A stretch of 64,000 bases of DNA from Pseudomonas sp. K2I15 (GCF_002204795.1 NZ_NIXO01000025.1:26710-90709), one strand, 5' to 3'. Positions 1 to 8,701 are shown, numbered from the stretch's first letter. A program made the numbers and translations. The notes: generated by a model not told the origin, from the letters alone.

Positions 1-1127
1 TCGGCAGCGGCCTGACCAACGGCCTGGGTACCCTGGGCACCAATAGCAATGCCTTGGGTACCACCGTCGCCGGCGTGGCCGATGGCGTTGCCGACCTGGG
101 CACCGGCGTGTCCAACACCGGCAAGTCGTTGGGCACCACGTTGGGCGGCATCCCCGTAGTCGGCGGTTTAACCGGCGGTGTGGGCGGTGCGGCAGGCGGC
201 CTGGTTGATAAGGTCGGCCAAGCCGTGACCATGCTCGGCGACACCTTGAGCACGGCCAGCACCACCGGGCCACTGGGCAGCGTGACCAATACCGTTGGTA
301 AAAGCGTACTGGTGCCAGTGGTATCCCTGCTGGAAAACACCACCGGTAACCTCGGGAATAAAACAGGCCTGGGCAACCCGGTCGGTGGCGTACTGGATAA
401 AGTCGGCTCCACTGTCACCGGCCTTGGCGGCCAGGTGGCCAGTGCTGGCGGCGCAGGCAACCCTCTCGGGACCCTCGTGGGTGGCGTGCTGACGGGCGTT
501 GGCACCACCCTTGATAAGTCGAGCGGCTATGTCAACCCGGCAACCACTACCCCGCAATCGGGCCTGCCTGAACTCATCGGCGGCATCATCGCCAACGTCG
601 GCAACGGCCTGAATGCCGGCAACACCAACGGCACCATCAGTGCAACTGGCGTAACAGGTGGCCAAGTGGGCACCACCGTCGCGTCCCTCGGTACCCTCAT
701 TGGTGGCAATGGCGTGGCCAATACCGCCGCCAGTGCTCCAATCGGTGGCTTGGCGACCAACGTCGGCGCAGCACTCAACCCAGTGACCTCGGGCGTTGCC
801 AGCCTGACGCAAAACATCGGCACCAGCACCGGTATCGGCGCGCCGGTGAACGGTCTGGTCACTCAGGTCGGCGGTGCGGTCAGCAGCCTGGGCACCAACT
901 TGACGGCGGCCAATGCCAACCCGATCACTAACGCCGTGGGCGGTACCCTCAATGCAGTCGGCAGCACCGTGGGCTCGGTGGGTGGCTTGGTAACCGGCGG
1001 CACCAGCAGTAGCGGTGGCGGTTTGCTCGGCGGCTTGAGCCTGGGTGGCAGCGCCTCCGCCGGAGGCACCACAAACACAAGCGGCGGACTGGGCGGTTTG
1101 CTAGGCGGGTTGACCGGCAAAAAATAG
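1..1127 (+). CDS. Glycine-rich repeat protein, 5' end outside window
   Basis: The reading frame is open from the first bases of the window, so this is the C-terminal part (about 375 residues) of a longer protein; the TTG at 54 is not a convincing start. Composition is dominated by Gly, Thr, Val, Leu, Ala, Ser and Asn, with almost no aromatic or charged residues and no cysteine. It is built of imperfect 30-45-residue repeats with a core like GGLVxxVGxxVxxLGxxL, and ends in Gly/Ser-rich segments and a KK tail. A terminator follows, then a TpsB-type transporter gene 175 bp downstream. I do not recognise the family. Composition and neighbour suggest an exported or surface protein, possibly the transporter's substrate, but the N-terminus that would show a signal peptide or TPS domain is missing. 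Confidence 0.7.
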   Translation, partial: GSGLTNGLGTLGTNSNALGTTVAGVADGVADLGTGVSNTGKSLGTTLGGIPVVGGLTGGVGGAAGGLVDKVGQAVTMLGDTLSTASTTGPLGSVTNTVGKSVLVPVVSLLENTTGNLGNKTGLGNPVGGVLDKVGSTVTGLGGQVASAGGAGNPLGTLVGGVLTGVGTTLDKSSGYVNPATTTPQSGLPELIGGIIANVGNGLNAGNTNGTISATGVTGGQVGTTVASLGTLIGGNGVANTAASAPIGGLATNVGAALNPVTSGVASLTQNIGTSTGIGAPVNGLVTQVGGAVSSLGTNLTAANANPITNAVGGTLNAVGSTVGSVGGLVTGGTSSSGGGLLGGLSLGGSASAGGTTNTSGGLGGLLGGLTGKK

Positions 1128-1178
1128 AATTGCACCTGGCCATTAGACGGCCTCCCCTCCAGCGCCTACGCTTGGTTG

Positions 1179-1213
1179 AGACGAGAGATTCCAATGAGTC
1201 TCTCGTCTTTTTT
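1179..1213 (+). terminator. Rho-independent terminator after the glycine-rich gene
   Basis: Perfect 9-bp stem GACGAGAGA (1180-1188) with TCTCTCGTC (1199-1207), a 10-nt loop, then six T (1208-1213). It separates the glycine-rich gene from the TpsB-like gene, which therefore probably has its own promoter between 1214 and 1290 or depends on readthrough. Confidence 0.85.
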
Positions 1214-1301
1214 ATGGGCCAGTGACTGGCCCTCCCGAACCGTGCTCAGAACCCGGCGGGAACCCGCGAAACGCTGCTGCAGTTTGACCATGGAGTGTCC
1301 T

Positions 1302-2987
1302 ATGCGCGCCTTGACGCCTTTGTTTCTGCTCACCCTCATTGCTTCCAGTGTCCACGCCGAGACCTTGCCCAGTTTCCTCAACAGCAACGACACGATTCGC
1401 AACCTGCCGGTGCCCAACCTCCCCGCCGATGCCTACCGCCCGGTCACGCCACAAACCCAGTTACCGGAGCCTGCAGCCACCCAGGGCCAGCCGCTGCTGA
1501 TGGACACCAAAGTGACCATCCGCAAGCTGCAAATCGACGGAGGCACGATCTACCCACTCAAGGATGTGGCCCAGGTTTTCGAGCCGCTGATTGGTCATGA
1601 AACCACCGTCGCACAACTGATCGAAGCCACCCGCGGCATCACCCGCCGCTACCAGCAGGACGGCTACCTGTTGTCCTACGCCTACCTGCCCGACCAGCGC
1701 TTCGAAAACGGCCTGGTGCACGTGGTACTGGTGGAGGGCTACATCAAGGACTACAACGTGCAGGGCGACATTGGTTCAGTCTCGGCCTACGTCGACAAAC
1801 TGGCGACCAAGCTGCTGGCCGAGCGCCCACTGACCCGCAAGACCTTCGAACGCTACACCACGTTGATGGGGCGTATTCCGGGTGTGACGTTGCAGGCGCA
1901 AGTGCCGCCGCCGGGCACCACCGATGGCGGCACGCATATGCAGATCCAGGCCAGCCGCAAGCCATTCACCACCAGCATGAGCCTGGAGGAAGACAACCGC
2001 AGCGGGACGCAGGCGCTGCTGGCCGCCACCAGCAACTCCCAGACCTCGATGGGCGAGCAGTTGAGCCTCAGCGGACTGTTTCCGCCGGGCAAGGACGACG
2101 AGCATTACTACCGTCTGGGCTACAGCCAGTTCATCAATGCCGAGGGCAGCCAACTGGTACTCAACGCCGAACGTTACCGCGCCGATCCCAACAGCAACGT
2201 GCAACTGAACGATGGCTTTGAACTCAAGCCGCACCAGGCGATTGACCGCTATTCCATCGGCCTGTCTCACCCGTTGATTGCCTCGCCTACCGAGTCGTTG
2301 ACCCTCGGCACGCGCCTTTATGCCGTGGACCAGACCACCCGCTACCAACTGGTGGGCTACCCGCAACGCTTCGAGGTAGAAACCGACCTGCGGGCCCTCG
2401 CGTTCGAAGGCGACTGGCGCAAGTCAGACGACCGCCAACTGCGGATTCTCAGTGCCGGCCTCTACCAGGGCATCAATGGCCTGGGTGCCCGCACCCACAG
2501 TGATATCGAAGGCACGCAGCCGGATCTTGAGTTCTTCCGCCTGCGTCTGTCGGGGGTCCAGAGCAACAAGTTCTTCGACCACTGGCAAGGCGTGGCATCG
2601 GGCGCCTTCTACTGGAGCAACGACACCCTGCCCGACAGCGAACGCGCGACGTTCGGCGGGCAGAATTTCGGGCGTGGTTACCCGGATGACCAGGGCTCGG
2701 GCGACAAGGGGTGGGGCGTGGCGTATGAGGTCAACTACAGCTTTAACCGCAGCGGCGAGTGGGTAAAAATCCTGCAGCCGTATGTGGTGCTGGACAAGGC
2801 CAAGACCTGGTTCAACGAATTGCCCATCAAGGGCAACAACATGTCATCGGCAGCCGTGGGCCTGCGCTTCGGAGATAACAAGTACTACAACATTGCACTG
2901 GAAGCGGCCAAGCCAATGTCAGACATCGCCCTGGACAGCTTCAATCGGCGGCCGCGGTATACGCTGAGTTTCAGCTACCAACTCTGA
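1302..2987 (+). CDS. TpsB family outer-membrane transporter (ShlB/FhaC/HecB type)
   Basis: 561 residues. The ATG at 1302 is chosen because GGAG lies 7 bases upstream and the protein then opens with a signal peptide ending SSVHA. After a proline-rich linker comes a POTRA region (about 65-165: strand, helices, then a conserved GYLLSYAYLP block), followed by a long beta-rich region ending in an aromatic strand with a C-terminal Leu, as in 16-stranded Omp85/TpsB barrels. The GRGY sequence near residue 460 fits the lid-loop motif of the family. TpsB proteins move a large exoprotein across the outer membrane; the only candidate substrate nearby is the upstream glycine-rich protein, which is inference. 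In the family the substrate gene is usually adjacent. Confidence 0.88.
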   Translation: MRALTPLFLLTLIASSVHAETLPSFLNSNDTIRNLPVPNLPADAYRPVTPQTQLPEPAATQGQPLLMDTKVTIRKLQIDGGTIYPLKDVAQVFEPLIGHETTVAQLIEATRGITRRYQQDGYLLSYAYLPDQRFENGLVHVVLVEGYIKDYNVQGDIGSVSAYVDKLATKLLAERPLTRKTFERYTTLMGRIPGVTLQAQVPPPGTTDGGTHMQIQASRKPFTTSMSLEEDNRSGTQALLAATSNSQTSMGEQLSLSGLFPPGKDDEHYYRLGYSQFINAEGSQLVLNAERYRADPNSNVQLNDGFELKPHQAIDRYSIGLSHPLIASPTESLTLGTRLYAVDQTTRYQLVGYPQRFEVETDLRALAFEGDWRKSDDRQLRILSAGLYQGINGLGARTHSDIEGTQPDLEFFRLRLSGVQSNKFFDHWQGVASGAFYWSNDTLPDSERATFGGQNFGRGYPDDQGSGDKGWGVAYEVNYSFNRSGEWVKILQPYVVLDKAKTWFNELPIKGNNMSSAAVGLRFGDNKYYNIALEAAKPMSDIALDSFNRRPRYTLSFSYQL

Positions 2988-2992
2988 ACCCA

Positions 2993-3080
2993 GTGGGAGC
3001 GGGCTTGCTCGCGAAAGCGGTGGATCAGTCAGCCCATCAGGTGCCTGACACTCCGCCTTCGCGAGCAAGCCCGCTCCCAC
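2993..3080. repeat. Paired REP (REPIN-type) palindrome
   Basis: Two inverted copies of a GTGGGAGCGGGCTTGCTCGC-type unit flank a short variable spacer, making a long imperfect hairpin. It lies between the convergent TpsB gene and the minus-strand receiver gene. Related pairs recur throughout the window. Confidence 0.9.
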
Positions 3081-3092
3081 ACAAGCCCGCTC

Positions 3093-3500
3093 CTACATGA
3101 GCCTGACTTTCGGGATGGGGAATAGATTGTTGAGGGTGTCGATCAACCGCACCAGATAGATCGGCTTGCGAAACAGGTCCAGCACCTGCAAGCGCAGCAT
3201 GTCACTCACATCGTCCATCTCGGCATGGCCGGACATGACGATCACCGGCAAGTGCTGGCGAGCGGTGTGTTCGCGCAGGCGCCTGATCAAGGAAATACCA
3301 CTTTCCTCGGGCATTCGCAGGTCGGTGATCACCAGGGCGATATCGGGATGCAGGGTCAGCTCTTGCAAAGCAAAGGTGACCGAGGTGGCGGTAAAACAGA
3401 CAAAGCCCTCATTCTCCAGCGACTCGGCCAGTTCAATGAGGGCGTCCTCTTCGTCGTCCACCAAAAGGATTTGTTGCCGGGGAGACAAAGAGGAGTTCAT
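3093..3500 (-). CDS. Receiver-only response regulator next to flp
   Basis: 135 residues forming one REC domain and nothing else: acidic pair D15/D16, phosphoacceptor D60 in VITDLRMP, Ser90 and K112 in the FRKP motif. There is no DNA-binding or enzymatic output. The ATG at 3500 is preferred to an in-frame TTG at 3521. It lies 67 bp downstream of flp on the same strand with no clear terminator between, so it is probably co-transcribed with the pilin. The sequence resembles the PprB receiver in this window (ELxExLE, DLxMPE, KPI positions). Possible roles are phosphate sink, competitor or adaptor for the PprA-like kinase; these are inference. Confidence 0.85.
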   Translation of the reverse strand: MNSSLSPRQQILLVDDEEDALIELAESLENEGFVCFTATSVTFALQELTLHPDIALVITDLRMPEESGISLIRRLREHTARQHLPVIVMSGHAEMDDVSDMLRLQVLDLFRKPIYLVRLIDTLNNLFPIPKVRLM

Positions 3501-3567
3501 GGTGAAATGCCTGATGCGCAATAGATCATTCAGCGGAACCTGCAGGTGTTTTGCGCAAGTACCAGAG

Positions 3568-3759
3568 TCAGGTATGAATGGCGGCCTGTATCGAAGTAAA
3601 GACGCCTGTCACCGCGGTCCGGATGGGTGTAATAAAGGCAGCTAGCGCCACAGCAACCATCGCTGCAACCAGTGCGTACTCGATACCTGACGCTCCTTCT
3701 CTTGAGTAGAAAAAAATCTGGACTTTGATGAAACCCATACGAACAAGATCAAGGAACAT
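3568..3759 (-). CDS. flp: Flp-type major prepilin (type IVb)
   Basis: 63-residue prepilin. The ATG at 3759 has AGGAG just upstream. The leader ends SREG and the mature part would begin ASGIEYALVAAMV: cleavage after G22 puts Glu27 at +5 followed by Tyr28, the diagnostic Flp pattern, then a hydrophobic helix. The prepilin peptidase encoded at 12407-12892 is the expected processing enzyme. The pilin is exported and polymerised by the RcpCA/TadZABCD machinery into Flp (Tad) pili that mediate tight adherence. It is transcribed away from the assembly operon, from a shared 314-bp intergenic region. Confidence 0.92.
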   Translation of the reverse strand: MFLDLVRMGFIKVQIFFYSREGASGIEYALVAAMVAVALAAFITPIRTAVTGVFTSIQAAIHT

Positions 3760-4073
3760 AATGACTTCTCCTTTGCGCCCATGGCGCCGGTATCGCGGCA
3801 CTACAAAATGATTTCGGTGTGCCACTAAAGCATTGTCAACAAACCCCATACCAACAACTGTAAGAACTGATTAATCACAAAGTATTAGTCGGCAGGCTGG
3901 CGCCAAAAAACCAACTTTTGCAGAGGATCTGGATATATTTCTTGCCCAGTAATGGCATTTCGTCCTAGCTGAACTACCTTCAAATAGCGAAATAGTTAGA
4001 TGTTCGAAGCGATCCGAATGCGTAGGTATTAGTAGGAAAGAGCAGTGGATGCAGCAGGAAAAGGAGAGCCTTC
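3760..4073. promoter_or_regulatory. Divergent flp / rcpC control region with CTTTCCTA-type motif
   Basis: This 314-bp gene-free stretch is clearly more AT-rich than its surroundings and must contain promoters for flp (left) and rcpC (right). At 4021-4040 the minus strand reads CTTTCCTACTAATACCTACG; a related CTTTCCTA ... CCTAC arrangement occurs twice in the pprB promoter region. This makes it a candidate PprB operator. I could not assign a confident -35/-10 pair. Confidence 0.5.
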
Positions 4074-5012
4074 ATGAACAGTCGCATTAGCTTGATTCTC
4101 GCCGGGCTGCTCTTGGTAGGCGCGCTGATTGCTGGCTATTGGGGTCTGGTACTCAGCCGCCCTACTCCCGTCGCACCGCCTGTGCCCCAATCACCTGAAG
4201 TTGTGCAGCCCGTCACCGAAGACCAGACACGCCAACCCGTGGTGGTGCTGGCCCATGATGTTGCACCCTTTGTTGCACTCACCGCCGCCGACCTGACCCT
4301 GGAAAGACTGCGCACGGCTCCCGCCGGCAGCCTGACCAGCCTCGACCAGGCCGTGGGCAAGACCCCTTGGCGGCCGCTGGCGGCCGGTACCTGGCTGACT
4401 GAGGAAAGCTTCAACTCCGGCGGCACCCTGGCGCGGATGATCCGCCCCAACGAGCGCGCCCTTGCCGTCGCCGTGGATGAGGTGATCGGTGCCGGCGGGC
4501 AACTGACCCCGGGCGACTATGTGGACGTGCTGCTCTTTTTGCGCCAGGAAGCCAGCAACCCGCAGCAGTCGGCACAAGTCATCGTGCCGGCCTTGCGCCT
4601 GCTCGGCGTCGGCGACCAATTGGGGCTGACCAACGATGGCAAGCCAGGCTCTGTACCACCGACCACCGCGGACGAAAAACTCAAAGCACAGCAGGGTCGT
4701 GCCAGCGCACGCACGGTAGTCCTGGCCGTACCGGAGCAGCTCATGAGCCGGCTGATGCTCGCCACCCAATCCGGCGTATTGCGCCTGGCCGTACGCAGTG
4801 CTGACGAACAACTGCTGAGCCAGTACTGGGCCGGTGAAACGGAGTCAGCAATCAACCTGGAAAATGCCAAGCGCGATCTCTATCAATTCAACCAACTGTC
4901 ATTCAGCCAAGCCCCCGCCAACGGCTACGGCCCGACCCCGGCCAATGGTGCTTCAAAACGCTCGGGGGTCGAGGTGATACGCGGCAACCAGGTGACTCAA
5001 CAAACGCCCTGA
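4074..5012 (+). CDS. rcpC: Flp pilus assembly protein RcpC/CpaB
   Basis: 312 residues. Starts with a single membrane-spanning or uncleaved signal segment (about 5-25), then a proline-rich linker, an SAF-type domain (VVLAHDVAPFVALTAADL region) and the RcpC/CpaB conserved block around residues 125-160 (NERALAVAVDEV and GDYVDVLL). RcpC/CpaB is a periplasmic/outer-membrane accessory protein thought to act with the RcpA secretin. GGAGAG precedes the ATG. First gene of the eight-gene tad operon, 20 bp before rcpA. Confidence 0.92.
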   Translation: MNSRISLILAGLLLVGALIAGYWGLVLSRPTPVAPPVPQSPEVVQPVTEDQTRQPVVVLAHDVAPFVALTAADLTLERLRTAPAGSLTSLDQAVGKTPWRPLAAGTWLTEESFNSGGTLARMIRPNERALAVAVDEVIGAGGQLTPGDYVDVLLFLRQEASNPQQSAQVIVPALRLLGVGDQLGLTNDGKPGSVPPTTADEKLKAQQGRASARTVVLAVPEQLMSRLMLATQSGVLRLAVRSADEQLLSQYWAGETESAINLENAKRDLYQFNQLSFSQAPANGYGPTPANGASKRSGVEVIRGNQVTQQTP

Positions 5013-5032
5013 AAGAGCTAAGGATGCCTTGA

Positions 5033-6235
5033 ATGAGCAGTCGTTCCGTGTGGTTTTTTTCGCGAGTATTCGGGGCCCTTTTCACCCTGAGCGTGCCCGT
5101 AGAGGTGGCCCTGGCAGCGTCTGGCAATTGCGCAGGTTTAGGCCAACTGCCGGCGGTGCTGGAGGTGGGCGAAGGCACTCAAAAGGCCATTCAATCGCCG
5201 GTAGCGATCACGCGGCTGGCCATTGGCGATCCGAAAGTGGCCGATGTGCAGGTCAATGGCAACCAGGCGTTCCTGCTCACCGGCATCGCCCCTGGCACCA
5301 CCAGCCTGATGGTCTGGACGGCCTGTTCCACCAGCCCGCGCCAGAGCATGGTGTTCGTTCAAGGCAAGGCCACCTCGGCACTGACCAGCCTGGCTCTGTC
5401 ACCGTCCGATGACCCGAGCTTGCCCAGCCAGGTGCAAACCGACATTCGCTTTGTAGAAGTCAGCCGCACCAAGCTCAAGGAGGCCAGTACTTCGATCTTT
5501 GGCGGTACGCGCAACTTTTTGTTCGGCAGCCCCGGTACGAGCGCAGGCACCCTGCCGCTGGACAACGGCAGCTTCAATATCGGCTTCGGTAGCGGCAGGT
5601 TCGGGGCGTTGATCAACGCCCTGGAACGCAGTGGCTTTGCCTATACCCTGGCCCGTCCCAGCCTGGTCGCCATGAGCGGGCAAAGCGCGACATTCCTGGC
5701 CGGTGGTGAAGTGCCCATCCCGGTGCCCAGCACGGGCAGCAACACCATCTCCATCGAGTACAAGGAGTTTGGTATTCGCCTGACGCTGACCCCCACCGTC
5801 ATCGACCGTAATCGAATCTCCCTCAAGGTCGCGCCGGAAGTCAGCGAGCTGGACTACTCCAACGCCGTGCAAATCCAAGGCGTCGCCGTGCCGGCACTGA
5901 CAGTGCGTCGCACAGACACCAGCGTATCCCTGGCCGATGGCGAAAGCTTCGTCATCAGTGGCCTGATCAGCACCAACAATCGCTCCACCATCAGCAAGCT
6001 CCCCGGCCTTGGCGACATACCAGTGCTCGGTGCGTTCTTCCGTGATTCCAATATCAGCCGCGAGGAAAAAGAGCTGCTGATGATCGTCACCCCGCACCTG
6101 GTGCAGCCACTGACAGCGAATGCCCAATTGCCTTCATTGCCCGGGGAAACGCTGCGCAGCTACGACCCGAACTGGTACCGCCTGTTCTTCCTGGAAAACG
6201 GTAATTTCGACCGCCGCACAGGACTGTCCCAATGA
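5033..6235 (+). CDS. rcpA: Flp pilus secretin RcpA/CpaC
   Basis: 400 residues, with an N-terminal signal peptide ending near ALAAS. An N-terminal pilus-assembly (BON/STN-like) domain of about 100 residues is followed by the secretin domain (about 225-365), with VPVPSTG, the GIRLTLTPTV strand, and the KLPGLGDIPVLGAFFR signature followed by ELLMIVTPHLV. Secretins form the outer-membrane ring through which the pilus exits. The protein is short for a secretin but usual for the Tad branch. The TGA overlaps the ATG of tadZ (ATGA), indicating translational coupling. Confidence 0.94.
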   Translation: MSSRSVWFFSRVFGALFTLSVPVEVALAASGNCAGLGQLPAVLEVGEGTQKAIQSPVAITRLAIGDPKVADVQVNGNQAFLLTGIAPGTTSLMVWTACSTSPRQSMVFVQGKATSALTSLALSPSDDPSLPSQVQTDIRFVEVSRTKLKEASTSIFGGTRNFLFGSPGTSAGTLPLDNGSFNIGFGSGRFGALINALERSGFAYTLARPSLVAMSGQSATFLAGGEVPIPVPSTGSNTISIEYKEFGIRLTLTPTVIDRNRISLKVAPEVSELDYSNAVQIQGVAVPALTVRRTDTSVSLADGESFVISGLISTNNRSTISKLPGLGDIPVLGAFFRDSNISREEKELLMIVTPHLVQPLTANAQLPSLPGETLRSYDPNWYRLFFLENGNFDRRTGLSQ

Positions 6236-7422
6236 GTGAAAGCCTGAGCCAGACATTTTTGGCAATCACCCGCAACACCACGGATCTGGAATGGCTCCAG
6301 GGCGCGCTCGCGCCCCTCGGGCAAGTGGTCAGCGCCGGCGCCGGCAGCCTCGACGAGCTGTTGGCGCTGGTGGACGTGACGTTCGCCAACCTGGTGTTTA
6401 TCGGCCTGGATCGTGAACACGTGACCACCCAGTGCGCGCTGATCGAAGGCGCCCTGGAAGCCAAGCCCATGCTCGCCATCGTGGCCTTGGGCGACGGCAT
6501 GGACAATCAACTCGTGCTGAACGCGATGCGTGCCGGCGCACGGGATTTTGTGGCGTACGGCTCACGTTCCAGTGAAGTCGCCGGCCTGGTTCGCCGCCTG
6601 AGTAAACGCTTGCCGGCGGTTGCCAACAATGCCCACTTGGGCGGGCTGACCGTGCTCTACGGCACCCAAGGCAACGCCGACGGCGCGCTGATCGCCAGCC
6701 ACCTGGCGCTGGTGGTGCAAAAAAGCGGGCAGCAAACGTTGCTGCTCGACCTGGGCCTGCCGCTCGCAGACAGCCTGGCGCTGCTGGGGCTGGAAAGCTC
6801 TTTTCATTTCGGCGACGCCCTGCGCCACCTGCGTCGCCTGGACTCAACCCTGATCAACAGCGCCTTCACCTCGGCCGAAGCAGGCCTGCGCATCCTCGCC
6901 TATCACAATAACGACGAGCCGCTGGACCGTACCAGTGCCGCTGAGCTGTACATGCTGCTCAGCGCCCTGCGCCAGCACTTCCAGCACATCGTGGTGAACC
7001 TGACCGGGCAACCCGACAGTGAAGCCTTGCGCACCTTTGTCAGCCACTGCGACAAACTGCTGTGGTGCACCGACCAAAGCGTGCCGGACTGCCGCCGTAA
7101 CCTGGCGGTACTTAACCTGTGGCGAGAAAAAGGCATGAAACTGGACCATGCCCGCCTGCTGGTAGACCGCTACCTGAAAGGTGCCGCCCCGGACTCCGAG
7201 GCCCTTGGCAAAAGCTTCGGGCTGGAAGTGATCGCTGTATTGCCCTGGAGCCCGGAAATTCGCCTGAGTGCCAAAAACCAGGCCCAGACCCTGTTCGCCC
7301 TGGCCCCGCGGGAAAGCCTGACGCAAGCATTGCGTAGCTTGGGTGAGCGCCTGGCAAAACGCTCCGAAGGTCTGGAAAAACCCACCACCAACTGGCTTAA
7401 CCGCCTTCTGGGGACCAAATGA
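6232..7422 (+). CDS. tadZ: TadZ/CpaE-type pilus localisation protein with degenerate ATPase site
   Basis: 396 residues: an atypical receiver-like N-terminal domain (about 1-125) and a MinD/ParA-like domain (about 140-370). TadZ/CpaE marks the cell pole where the Tad machine assembles. At the P-loop position (about residue 145) the sequence is YGTQGNADGALIA: the deviant Walker A lysines and GKT of the MinD family are not visible. The LLLDLG strand after it keeps the fold pattern. Overlaps rcpA and tadA by ATGA junctions. Confidence 0.88.
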   Translation: MSESLSQTFLAITRNTTDLEWLQGALAPLGQVVSAGAGSLDELLALVDVTFANLVFIGLDREHVTTQCALIEGALEAKPMLAIVALGDGMDNQLVLNAMRAGARDFVAYGSRSSEVAGLVRRLSKRLPAVANNAHLGGLTVLYGTQGNADGALIASHLALVVQKSGQQTLLLDLGLPLADSLALLGLESSFHFGDALRHLRRLDSTLINSAFTSAEAGLRILAYHNNDEPLDRTSAAELYMLLSALRQHFQHIVVNLTGQPDSEALRTFVSHCDKLLWCTDQSVPDCRRNLAVLNLWREKGMKLDHARLLVDRYLKGAAPDSEALGKSFGLEVIAVLPWSPEIRLSAKNQAQTLFALAPRESLTQALRSLGERLAKRSEGLEKPTTNWLNRLLGTK

Positions 7423-8690
7423 ACGGCGAGAAGCTATTTGGTGTTCCCGCGCGCGGCGGCGTCGGCAATACCGATCACGACGGCCTGAAACTGGTGCTGC
7501 ATCGCTACATCATCGATGCCATCGAAGACTCGGGGAAAAACCTGCTGGAAGGCACACGCCAATCCCTCGCGCAATTTGTGATCGACAAGGTGGCCGAATA
7601 CATCACGCGCATGCACCTGGCGATTTCCCGCTATGAAATGGAGCGCCTGGCCGAAGAGATCGTTGATGAACTGACCGGTTTCGGCCCGCTGGAAGTGCTG
7701 CTGCGCGACCCCACGGTCACCGAGATTCTGGTCAACGGCCCGCACCGGGTATTCGTCGAGCGCGATGGCCTGCTGCAGCAGAGTGATTTGCGCTTCATTG
7801 ACGACCACCATGTCGAACGGGTCATGCAGCGAATCCTCGCGCCCCTGGGGCGGCGGCTGGATGAGTCGTCGCCGATGGTTGATGCGCGCCTGCCGGATGG
7901 CAGCCGGGTCAACGCAATCATCCCGCCGATTGCCCTGGATGGGCCCTGCCTGTCGATTCGGAAGTTTCGCAAAGACATGCTTAAAAGCAGCGACCTGGTG
8001 GCCATGCAAACCATCGACCAGGCCATTTTCGAGTTCTTCCAGGAGGCCGTCGGCAAACGCTGCAACATCCTTATCAGTGGCGGTACCGGCACCGGTAAAA
8101 CTACGCTGCTGAACATCCTCAGCCAATTGATCAACCCTCGCGAACGCTTGGTCACCATCGAAGACGTGGCCGAGTTGCAACTGGGCCATCCCCACGTCGT
8201 ACGCCTGGAAACCCGCCCGCCCAACGCCGAGGGGCATGGTGAGGTGAAAGCCAGTGACCTGATCCGCAACGCCCTGCGGATGCGGCCCGACCGGATCATC
8301 CTCGGCGAGATTCGGGGCGTCGAAGTCATCGACGTGTTGACCGCCATGAACACCGGCCACGACGGCTCGATGAGTACCGTGCACGCCAACAACGCCCAGG
8401 ATGCCTTGCTGCGCCTGGAAACCCTGGTGGGCCTGACCGGGCGAGTCGTGGCGGAAAAAACCCTGCGACAAATGATCTGCGCGGCCCTGGACGTAGTGAT
8501 CCAACTGACGCGCCTGCCCGATGGCCGCCGCTGTGTCAGCGAGGTGGTGGAAGTGGTAGGCATACGCGAGGACGTGTACGTCATCAACACCCTGTTTCGC
8601 CACGACAAGCGCAGCGGCTTTGGCTTCCTGCGGGAGGCCGTCAACCCGGCCGGTGACAAGCTGCGCCACGAAGGCCACCTGCCGGTGTAG
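7419..8690 (+). CDS. tadA: Tad pilus assembly ATPase TadA (CpaF family)
   Basis: 423 residues, the usual size for a TadA/CpaF secretion ATPase. The N-terminal domain is followed by the RecA-like core with Walker A GGTGTGKTT at 221-229, an Asp box after the ITIEDVAELQL-like block, a Walker B region (RMRPDRIILGEIRG) and the His box (NTGHDGSMSTVHANN). The hexamer hydrolyses ATP at the inner membrane to drive Flp assembly with TadB/TadC. Start overlaps the tadZ stop (ATGA). Confidence 0.96.
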   Translation: MNGEKLFGVPARGGVGNTDHDGLKLVLHRYIIDAIEDSGKNLLEGTRQSLAQFVIDKVAEYITRMHLAISRYEMERLAEEIVDELTGFGPLEVLLRDPTVTEILVNGPHRVFVERDGLLQQSDLRFIDDHHVERVMQRILAPLGRRLDESSPMVDARLPDGSRVNAIIPPIALDGPCLSIRKFRKDMLKSSDLVAMQTIDQAIFEFFQEAVGKRCNILISGGTGTGKTTLLNILSQLINPRERLVTIEDVAELQLGHPHVVRLETRPPNAEGHGEVKASDLIRNALRMRPDRIILGEIRGVEVIDVLTAMNTGHDGSMSTVHANNAQDALLRLETLVGLTGRVVAEKTLRQMICAALDVVIQLTRLPDGRRCVSEVVEVVGIREDVYVINTLFRHDKRSGFGFLREAVNPAGDKLRHEGHLPV

Positions 8691-8701
8691 GAGGCAACCC
8701 G

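Noticed and set aside
54..56. TTG as the start of the first gene
   Set aside because: The frame is open to the window edge with the same repeat composition and no ribosome binding site precedes the TTG.
2993..3080. CRISPR-like array from recurring palindromic repeats
   Set aside because: Repeats are dispersed single pairs between genes, not regularly spaced direct repeats with unique spacers, and no cas genes are present.
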